Assembly (NCBI GenBank): GCA_910587195.1
Contig: CAJUKL010000020.1
Location: forward strand, 1 to 36,314
Source of the DNA: an uncultured Clostridia bacterium
Lineage (GTDB): Bacteria > Bacillota > Clostridia > Lachnospirales > Anaerotignaceae
DNA: 36,314 bases
Direction: 5' to 3'
Under the pieces are notes generated by a model, which saw nothing but the letters and a program-made list of their open reading frames with translations, was not told the origin of the DNA and ran no database searches. This document shows, one piece after another, positions 25,161 to 31,871 of this stretch. Positions within the stretch are counted from its first letter, which is position 1; every line of letters starts with the position of its first letter. The translations under genes and the position numbers were made by a program.

Positions 25161-25191
25161 TGCTTCAGACAAAAAGTTTGAAGCATTTTTT
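25161..25191 (+). terminator. Intrinsic terminator after the CuAO-N gene
   Basis: TGCTTCAGAC pairs with GTTTGAAGCA (10 bp, one G-T), loop AAAAA, followed by a T-rich run. Confidence 0.9.
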
Positions 25192-25253
25192 ATTTTCTTT
25201 TTGCACTGTTTCCGTTACAATAGATAAAAAATAGGAAAGAAAGGAATTTTATT

Positions 25254-26837
25254 ATGGTAAATCAAGAAACAATACAAAAAAGACGTATTTTTGGCGTTAT
25301 CTCCCATCCAGACGCTGGTAAAACAACTTTAACAGAAAAATTATTGCTTCATGGTGGTGCTATCCGTGAAGCAGGTACTGTTAAAGCAAGAAGAAATCAA
25401 AAGTTTGCAAAATCTGACTGGATGGAAATTGAAAAACAAAGAGGAATTTCTGTCACTTCTTCTGTTATGCAGTTTGAATATCGTGACAAAATTGTTTCCA
25501 TTATGGACACTCCTGGACACAACGACTTTGGTGAAGATACTTACCGTATTTTAACCTCTGTTGACAGTGCAGTTATGGTTATTGATGCTGCAAAAGGCGT
25601 AGAAGCACAAACAAAAAAATTATTTAAGGTTTGTAGTATGCGCCAAATTCCAATTTTTACCTTTATCAACAAATTAGACCGTCAATCCAAAGACCCACTT
25701 GATTGTATGGCAGATTTAGAGGACGCTCTTGGCTTACCTTCTACTGCTGTCACATGGCCTATTGGCAATGGTTTAACTTTTGAAGGTATTTATGACAGGC
25801 TTGAAAACAAAGTTTATGTTTACCGAAAAAATGATGTAATTGATTTAGGAGCAAATGGTGTTTATGGCGATAAATTAGATGGCATTATCAGTGAAGCAAA
25901 CATTGATATTTTGCGCAGCGAAATTGAACTATTAGATGGTGCTGGAAATGCTTTTGATTTACAAGCTATCAAGGCAGGAAAACTTTCCCCTGTTTTTTTT
26001 GGCTCTGCCTTAGTTGATTTCGGGATTCTTCCCTTTTTAAATCACTTTTTAGACTGGTCACCTGCACCTGGTGCCAGAAAAACTATTTCGGGAGAAGTAC
26101 AACCCACAGATGACTTTTTTAGCGGATTTATTTTTAAAATACAAGCAAATATGAATCCTGCTCACAGAGATAGACTTGCTTTTTTGCGCATTTGTTCGGG
26201 TACCTTTGAAAGAGGGATGAATGTTACCCTTTCCCGCACCGGAAAACAATTCAAATTAAGTCAGTCAACACAACTGATGGCAAATGAAAGGGAAACGGTA
26301 GAAACGGCATATGCTGGTGATGTTATCGGTATTTATGACACAGGCAATTATCAAATTGGTGACACCTTGACCACCAGCAAAGAAAAATTGTTTTTTGAAC
26401 CGCTGCCTACTTTTCCACCAGAATTTTTTAAAAGAGTTCACCCTATCAATTCTTTAAAAGCAAAACAATTTCAAAAAGGAGTTGCACAGCTTGCACAAGA
26501 AGGTGCTATTCAAGTTTACCATAATGAATATCATGATATTATATTAGGTGCTGTCGGAGAATTACAATTTGAAGTATTTGAATACCGTTTAAAAAATGAG
26601 TATAACTCTGAGGTGCGCATGGAAGAATTGGACTACAGTGTGGCAAGATGGGCTTTTTCTGAAAAAGAAATTGATTTAAAAAATTATGTTTCTTCCCGTT
26701 CTACCCTCGTGTATGACAGATTTGAAAGACCTTTATTTTTATTTGCAAATCACTATACCATGCATACTTTTTTAGAAAAAAATCCAGAAATTTCCTTGTT
26801 GGAAGCTATGGATATTAATGACAAAGAATATTTATAA
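25254..26837 (+). CDS. prfC: Peptide chain release factor 3
   Basis: 527 residues, full length. A translational GTPase of the EF-G/RF3 class: P-loop SHPDAGKTTL (about 17-26), switch I region RGISVTSSVMQF, G3 DTPGHNDF, G4 NKLDR. The KARRNQKFAKSDWMEIEKQRG segment between G1 and switch II is characteristic of RF3. It recycles RF1/RF2 from the ribosome after termination. AAAGGAATTTTATT precedes ATG 25254. Monocistronic between terminators. RF3 is patchily distributed in Firmicutes. Confidence 0.96.
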   Translation: MVNQETIQKRRIFGVISHPDAGKTTLTEKLLLHGGAIREAGTVKARRNQKFAKSDWMEIEKQRGISVTSSVMQFEYRDKIVSIMDTPGHNDFGEDTYRILTSVDSAVMVIDAAKGVEAQTKKLFKVCSMRQIPIFTFINKLDRQSKDPLDCMADLEDALGLPSTAVTWPIGNGLTFEGIYDRLENKVYVYRKNDVIDLGANGVYGDKLDGIISEANIDILRSEIELLDGAGNAFDLQAIKAGKLSPVFFGSALVDFGILPFLNHFLDWSPAPGARKTISGEVQPTDDFFSGFIFKIQANMNPAHRDRLAFLRICSGTFERGMNVTLSRTGKQFKLSQSTQLMANERETVETAYAGDVIGIYDTGNYQIGDTLTTSKEKLFFEPLPTFPPEFFKRVHPINSLKAKQFQKGVAQLAQEGAIQVYHNEYHDIILGAVGELQFEVFEYRLKNEYNSEVRMEELDYSVARWAFSEKEIDLKNYVSSRSTLVYDRFERPLFLFANHYTMHTFLEKNPEISLLEAMDINDKEYL

Positions 26838-26877
26838 AAAAAACCCCCATTTATTTTTTTGATAAGTGGGGGTTTTT
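26838..26877. terminator. Strong bidirectional terminator after prfC
   Basis: AAAAACCCCCATTTAT pairs with ATAAGTGGGGGTTTTT (one G-T), short loop, with A/T runs on both sides. It is convergent with the SLH gene ending at 26912. Confidence 0.92.
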
Positions 26878-26893
26878 GATGTATGAAAGACAT

Positions 26894-26918
26894 CAAATAA
26901 AAGCTCAGCTTTTATTTG
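26894..26918 (-). terminator. Hairpin overlapping the stop codon of the second SLH gene
   Basis: CAAATAAAAGCT and AGCTTTTATTTG are perfect 12-bp arms around one base, and the TAA of the SLH gene lies inside the 5' arm on the minus strand. There is only a short T tract, so it is probably an auxiliary terminator or 3'-end stabiliser in front of the stronger one at 26838-26877. Confidence 0.5.
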
Positions 26919-29900
26919 TCTTTTGGTTGGAAAGTGAATAGGATTTCTAATTCTTCACCATTAGGAGCAATAGAAACTGCATTTCCTCCTTGTATTCCAT
27001 TACTATTGTTCTCGCCCGAAACCTCAATTTGTTCTTTAGTAGTAACCTCAGAAAGATTTGCTTCTGTTGTTGCTCTTAATATTACTTTAAGAACATAATA
27101 AGATGAGCTAGATTCTTTTACAAAAGTAGTATCTGTTTCTTTTAATGATTCAAATCCATTGTTAATGTATTTTCCTATTTCTGCACTCTCTACCCTATAA
27201 CCTTTATTTTCTATTACCCCTATTTCTGGATTCTTTGGTATTGTATCCCCTTCATATGGTATAGCTAACATTTTATTTATTAATATACAATCAATTGGTG
27301 TTCGCATAACTATAACATTAATCTCTTTTTCCTCTACGCTACTATTTACTCCATTGCTATCTTTATACTGTGCGTTTATTTTTAAATCATGAGATTGATC
27401 GCCTTTGATTGTCAAAGTGGTTTCTGCAAAGCCTTGATCATTAATAGGAACTTCAATTTCATCTACTTGTGTATAAAGATCAGAAGAAAAAGTTGCTAGA
27501 GTCCATGAACCCGTTTCTGGAAAATAAAACCTTACTTTACTACCTTCTGCTGCATTATTTACTTTTGCTGTTACCTTTATATCCTGTATGGCTGCTTTAT
27601 CTTTTATCACTACACTATTTTGCAGAGTTCCTTGGTTTTCCTCTGGAACAGTAAGTGTCAATGACTCAATAGCTGGGTCTTGCGTTGTAAGGTTTACTGG
27701 TATGGTAAGGGTCAAGGTACTGCCATCTGCTGCAAAGTCTTTGTTTGTCAAAGCTGTTCCATTTAAAGTTACAGTTGGTTCAACAAATTTATGATTATCT
27801 TTTGCTGTCAGGGTTACGCTTGCCTGATATTCTCCGGCTGTTGCCGTTGTCCAATCTGTTACTTCTTGGTTATTTTGTTTCCATGTGATTTTACTAATGG
27901 TATATGTTTCATCTGTAGTTGTAAGTTTTGCATTTTCTGCTTCATTTACTTTTAAATTTTGCAAGCCAGTCAAAGCTACTGTTTTGATTTCTGTTGGTTT
28001 TGCTGGTTCTGGTGGTGTCACGGATGTATCTGCTGCAAGTTCTACTGGTATGGTAAGGGTCAAAGTGGTGTCATTTTCTGCCAATGTGTATGTTGTATTA
28101 GCTGTTCCATTTAAAGTTACAGTCGGTGCAACAAATTTATGGTTTGCCTTTGCTGTCAGGGTTACGCTTGCCTGATATTCTCCAGCTGTTGCCGTTGTCC
28201 AATCTACTTCTTGGTTATTTTGTTTCCATGTGATGTCACCAATGGTATATGTTTCATCTGTAGTTGTAAGTTTTGCATCTTTTGCTTCGCTTACTTTTAA
28301 ATTTTGCAAGCCAGTCAGGGCTACTGTTGTGATTTTTGTTGTTTCTGCTGGTGGTGGTGTCACTGATGTATCTGCTGCAAGGTTTACTGGTATGGTAAGG
28401 GTCAAGGTACTGCCATCTGCTGCAACTCCTGTGTCAATAACATCTTTTCCATTTAATTTCACGACTGGCGCAACAAATTTATGGTTTGCCTTTGCTGTCA
28501 GGGTTACGCTTGCCTGATACGTTCCCGCTTCTGCTGTTGCCCAATTTGTTACTTCATTATTACCTTGTTTCCATGTGATGTTACCAATGGTATATGTTTC
28601 ATCTGTAGTTGTAAGTTTTGCATCTTTTGCTTCGCTTACTTTTAAATTATCCAAGCCAGCCAAGGTTACTGTTTTGATTTCTGTTGTTTGTGTCACTGGA
28701 GGTGTTGGTGGCGTTGGCGGTGTCACTGGTGTATCATCTGGAGGTGTTGCTGGCGGTGCAGATTGTGTATGTTTTATTTTCCTACTACTGCTTTTCTTTC
28801 CGCCAAGTGGTTCCACATTTATTGGATTTTTAAAGTTAGAAGTATCTACCAAACTTGGGGCAGATGCTTCTAGCTTGTCAAGGGTGCCATCTCCGGAAAG
28901 GGCTGCTTTTCCTGTATTAGAGTCATGGACAAACGTTCCAAGTTGTGAAGTTTTATCAATCGTAAGATTTGTTTGTCTGTTATTTCGATTTAATAGTTCT
29001 TCTATCTGACTGCCATTTCCCATATTTGTTGTTACAAGTTGGTCAACACTTTCTATGGTTGTCTTTTTGACAGAGGTATTATTCATATTTAAAATAGATT
29101 CTCTCATTTTGTCATACACGCTATCTGGTACTGTAGGTCTTTGTATGCCATTAGAGTTGTTTGTGTTTTGGTTTTGATTTTGGTTTGTGTTTTGGTTTTG
29201 ATTTTGGTTTGTACCTTGGAGTGTAGAATTTTGTCTATTGACAGCTGCTTGCAGCATACTAGTATGTCCTTGTGTATTGGCATCTTGCTGTATTACAAGC
29301 TCATCTACATTTAAGTTTTCCAGTGTAAGCGTTGCTGGCTGTGATTGTGCAAGATTGGTTTCGTTCGGAGCAGATTGACCAGAACTTGCCTGTGACTGTC
29401 CTTTATTATCATTATTTTGCATTGTGATACCTGATTCACTTTGCGTAAAACCAAAGGAATAAGCACCTGTATCTGGATTAAAGCTTATACCACTTAAGTC
29501 AAGCCTATCCCTGCCATCACTACCAAAGTTAATATTGCCGTCACCGGTAGTGGTAGCAACAACGTTATCGTCGTCGCCAGTAAAGGTAACGACTGCCTCA
29601 TTATCTTTAAATTCAACACTTGCCGTTCCGCTATTTACAGGAAGTTGCGTTCCAGAAGAAACAGCTTTAAAATCAATACCATCTGCATTTACAGTAACAT
29701 CCATTGGAGTAGTAACATTTTCTGTTGAAGTAGTAGCATTTTCACTATTATTAAGTTTATCAAGAATATCCTGCATCTTTGCAAGTGTTTCTTGGCTGAC
29801 ATTGGAGTTGGATTCTTCGTTAAGGATTTCTTCAGGGTCGCCTATTATGTTATTAATGGGTTCTCCAGGGTCTACTTTAATGTCACTTTCAGTTCCCCCT

Positions 29901-30976
29901 GCACCATTTCCAGTGCTTATGTTTTCTTCTATTATCTTACTAGAATTAGTAGGAACTTTTAATGTTACTATGGGTGTTGGCGGCTTGGAGTTAATTGATG
30001 AAGAAAGAATTAGTTTTTTAATAGGTTTGTCTACGACTCCTATAACAATTAGTTTTCTATCTATGACTACTAAATTCTCTATTGATTTCGTATTCTTTAG
30101 ATTTACTTTTTTTGTATCTCTCTGCGCGTACGAGTTTGTTACTGTTACATCTTTTCCAATATAAGCACTTGCTACATTGGTAGTATCTTCTGTTTCCATC
30201 GGTATCACAATGACTTCCCCTACAAATTCCGCATCGGGCAAAGTCAAATCTTCACTGAAGTAAAGCAACGTTTTACCTGTTACACGTTTTCCTTGTAGTT
30301 TATCGGCATCTTCCTGATTAAAAATGACAATATTGTCTGTAATCACGTCTGGCAATTCTTCTGTTTGGGCTGCTGTCTGATTGTTTTGTGGTTGTTCCAT
30401 TCTGTCTAAAGCAGAAACTGCTTCTGCCCTTGTCATATTTTTATCTGCACCAAAGGTGCCATCTGTATAGCCAGCAAGATATTCGGCAGCCACAACTGCG
30501 CCCACGGCACCTTTTGCCCATGTTGGAACGCTATCTTGAAAATGGTTTGCAGCGGTTTCGTCCGCAGAAAGTCCTTTTGCACTGGAAATCATCATAGCTG
30601 CTTGTGCTCTTGTGATGGGTTCGTTTGGACGGAAAGTACCATCTGCAAAACCTGTTGTAATTTTGTTGTGCATCGCTTGCATTACATCTTGATAAAACCA
30701 ATCTTTTTGTTGCACATCTGAAAATTGCGCATTTTCAGAAGAAGGTAAAGAAGTATCAACTGTATGATTGAGGAGTCGTAAAAATTCCGCTCTGGTAATA
30801 CTTTTGTCCGGCTGAAAAGTACCATCTTGATAGCCGTCAATTTTTCCGTTTTGCTGCCATTTTGTAATGGTTGCCTGCGCCCAATGTCCTGTAATATCAT
30901 TTGCAAGCACCGGAATGGTTACGCCTGTTGTCATTGCAGCAGATAACAAAAAGGCGATTGCTTGTTTCTTTTTCAT
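26912..30976 (-). CDS. Giant SLH-domain surface protein with Ig-like repeats
   Basis: 1354 residues. Signal peptide 1-25, then three SLH domains (about 26-72, 84-135, 144-195: GHWAQATITKW, YQDVMQAM...FRPNEPITRAQ, WAKGAVGAVVAAEYLAGYTDGTF). These anchor the protein to the cell wall. A short-strand segment (205-340) is followed by acidic low-complexity linkers and an NQNQNTNQ tract near 29160-29215. A Pro/Thr linker (TPPDDTPVTPPTPPTPP) leads to three near-identical repeats of about 116 residues and further beta-rich domains to the C-terminus. Repeat signature: LTTTDETYTI..ITWKQ..........AGxYQASVTLTAKANHKFVxP. Likely an adhesin or S-layer-associated scaffold; ligand unknown. GGGGGA precedes ATG 30976. 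Confidence 0.92.
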   Translation of the reverse strand: MKKKQAIAFLLSAAMTTGVTIPVLANDITGHWAQATITKWQQNGKIDGYQDGTFQPDKSITRAEFLRLLNHTVDTSLPSSENAQFSDVQQKDWFYQDVMQAMHNKITTGFADGTFRPNEPITRAQAAMMISSAKGLSADETAANHFQDSVPTWAKGAVGAVVAAEYLAGYTDGTFGADKNMTRAEAVSALDRMEQPQNNQTAAQTEELPDVITDNIVIFNQEDADKLQGKRVTGKTLLYFSEDLTLPDAEFVGEVIVIPMETEDTTNVASAYIGKDVTVTNSYAQRDTKKVNLKNTKSIENLVVIDRKLIVIGVVDKPIKKLILSSSINSKPPTPIVTLKVPTNSSKIIEENISTGNGAGGTESDIKVDPGEPINNIIGDPEEILNEESNSNVSQETLAKMQDILDKLNNSENATTSTENVTTPMDVTVNADGIDFKAVSSGTQLPVNSGTASVEFKDNEAVVTFTGDDDNVVATTTGDGNINFGSDGRDRLDLSGISFNPDTGAYSFGFTQSESGITMQNNDNKGQSQASSGQSAPNETNLAQSQPATLTLENLNVDELVIQQDANTQGHTSMLQAAVNRQNSTLQGTNQNQNQNTNQNQNQNTNNSNGIQRPTVPDSVYDKMRESILNMNNTSVKKTTIESVDQLVTTNMGNGSQIEELLNRNNRQTNLTIDKTSQLGTFVHDSNTGKAALSGDGTLDKLEASAPSLVDTSNFKNPINVEPLGGKKSSSRKIKHTQSAPPATPPDDTPVTPPTPPTPPVTQTTEIKTVTLAGLDNLKVSEAKDAKLTTTDETYTIGNITWKQGNNEVTNWATAEAGTYQASVTLTAKANHKFVAPVVKLNGKDVIDTGVAADGSTLTLTIPVNLAADTSVTPPPAETTKITTVALTGLQNLKVSEAKDAKLTTTDETYTIGDITWKQNNQEVDWTTATAGEYQASVTLTAKANHKFVAPTVTLNGTANTTYTLAENDTTLTLTIPVELAADTSVTPPEPAKPTEIKTVALTGLQNLKVNEAENAKLTTTDETYTISKITWKQNNQEVTDWTTATAGEYQASVTLTAKDNHKFVEPTVTLNGTALTNKDFAADGSTLTLTIPVNLTTQDPAIESLTLTVPEENQGTLQNSVVIKDKAAIQDIKVTAKVNNAAEGSKVRFYFPETGSWTLATFSSDLYTQVDEIEVPINDQGFAETTLTIKGDQSHDLKINAQYKDSNGVNSSVEEKEINVIVMRTPIDCILINKMLAIPYEGDTIPKNPEIGVIENKGYRVESAEIGKYINNGFESLKETDTTFVKESSSSYYVLKVILRATTEANLSEVTTKEQIEVSGENNSNGIQGGNAVSIAPNGEELEILFTFQPKDK
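27680..28690 (-). repeat. Three tandem ~348-bp repeats in the SLH gene
   Basis: Repeat starts near 28690, 28342 and 27993 (minus strand) are about 348 bp apart. Long identical DNA blocks recur, for example the bases encoding TTDETYTI and LTAKANHKFVAP. Divergence is mostly in the segment encoding the end of each unit. The units look like beta-sandwich (Ig-like) modules. Confidence 0.88.
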
Positions 30977-31164
30977 TTTGAAATTCCCCCTTTATGTATT
31001 ATTCCTATTCATTTACTCTGCTTTTTGTTAAAAGAAAGAAATAACTAAAGTTCATCCTTTCTTGCAAAAAAGTTTTACCTCTAGTTTATATTCAACAAAT
31101 TTTAAATATTTGTCAATATTTTTTGCATAAGATGTTAAAAATCTGCATGAAATGTAATTTAGCT
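30977..31164 (-). other. Leader region of the second SLH gene
   Basis: AT-rich, no reading frame. On the minus strand TTGACA (31113-31118) is followed by TATAAA after 20 nt, a spacing too long for a confident sigma-A promoter. If used, the leader exceeds 100 nt. No other structure was recognised. Confidence 0.4.
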
Positions 31165-31342
31165 TGTTAAAAAAGCGTGGGAGAAATTCCTGGGGAAACT
31201 TTTTTCACTAGTGAAAAGTTTCCCCAAAGTCTACACTTCGTTCCAGTCGGTGCAGAACAAACGTCCACCAGACGTTTTGCATCCCTTCAAAAACACACTT
31301 GCAAGCGTAAAAGATCTTAGGGACGTTGTCCCTAAAACCCTA
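31165..31342 (-). repeat. Distal hairpin chain belonging to repeat copy 4
   Basis: In the sense (minus) direction: TTAGGGAC-AAC-GTCCCTAA; the stem ACGCTT/AAGTGT; one copy of the 57-bp module (31285-31229); then GGGGAAACTTTT/AAAAGTTTCCCC around CACTAGTG (31225-31192). The order matches the tail of copy 5 with paired base changes. It ends near 31175 in CACGCTTT, the same string that opens each unit. Confidence 0.8.
31229..31285 (-). repeat. 57-bp module, second occurrence
   Basis: About 50 of 57 bases are identical to 31482-31538. Its centre folds as AAACGTCTGGT with GACGTTT. Here it lies in the tail of copy 4 rather than in the core hairpin. Confidence 0.85.
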
Positions 31343-31573
31343 CAAGCTTTTTGAAAAAAGCTTGACCAAAAACTTTACCTTTCGCAAACGGTACAGATTC
31401 TAAGTTTTAACGTATGGTGGTTCGTTATCATTCAACTAAAGCAACTACTTAACTCCAACACACGGCAGCGAAACGAAAGTTGTCTACGCTTTGCTCCGGT
31501 CGGTGCAGAACAAACGTCCACCGGACGTTTTGCACCGCACAAAGTTCTTTGCTAAGCTTTCTTTCAAGAAAGC
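31343..31573 (-). repeat. Dispersed hairpin-ended repeat, copy 4
   Basis: Full core from GCTTTCT-TGAA-AGAAAGC (31573-31556) to the AAGCTT hairpin at 31343. It is enlarged relative to copies 3 and 5 because a 57-bp module (31482-31538) interrupts the loop of the GCGAAAC/GTTTCGC stem. It follows copy 5 in tandem with a unit period of about 297 bp. Confidence 0.9.
31482..31538 (-). repeat. 57-bp module, first occurrence, inserted in copy 4
   Basis: Sense strand: GGTGCA ... TGCACC outer stem enclosing AAACGTCC-GGT-GGACGTTT, then GACCGGAGCAAAGCGTAGAC. It is absent from copies 1, 2, 3 and 5 at this position, so it is an insertion in the repeat's apical loop. Confidence 0.85.
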
Positions 31574-31587
31574 GTGATGAAAGTCAG

Positions 31588-31693
31588 AAGTTTCTGGAGG
31601 AACTTTTTTCACTTGTGAAAAATTCCTTCAGACCACTTCAAAAACACGCTTGGAAGCGTAAAAGACTTTGAGGACTTTGTCCTCAAACTCCTA
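31588..31693 (-). repeat. Distal hairpin chain belonging to repeat copy 5
   Basis: In the sense direction: TTTGAGGAC-AAA-GTCCTCAAA, then ACGCTT-CC-AAGCGT, then GGAA..TTTTTCAC-AA-GTGAAAAA..TTCC. It links copy 5 to copy 4. Compared with the copy 4 tail, stem positions change in pairs (G-C to A-T, A-T to G-C). Confidence 0.8.
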
Positions 31694-31870
31694 CAAGCTT
31701 TTTGAAAAAAGCTTGACCAAAAACTTTACCTTTCGCAAACGGTACAGATTCTAAGTTTTAACGTATGGTGGTCCGTTGCCGTTCAACTAAAGCAACCACT
31801 CAACTCCAACACACAGCAGCGAAACGAAGTTTCGCATAAAGTTCTTTGCTAAGCTTTCTTTCAAGAAAGC
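31694..31870 (-). repeat. Dispersed hairpin-ended repeat, copy 5, abutting polC
   Basis: GCTTTCT-TGAA-AGAAAGC (31870-31853), internal stem GCGAAAC-TTC-GTTTCGC, core CTTAGAATCTGTACC, end hairpin at 31694. One 11-nt ladder unit upstream, CTTTCTTGA at 31880-31872, is the end of the polC reading frame and contains its stop. Confidence 0.92.
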
Positions 31871-31871
31871 G

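Noticed and set aside
31165..31871. Array considered as an insertion sequence or group II intron
   Set aside because: No transposase, reverse transcriptase or maturase frame. Units are under 300 bp, and I see no intron domain V signature.
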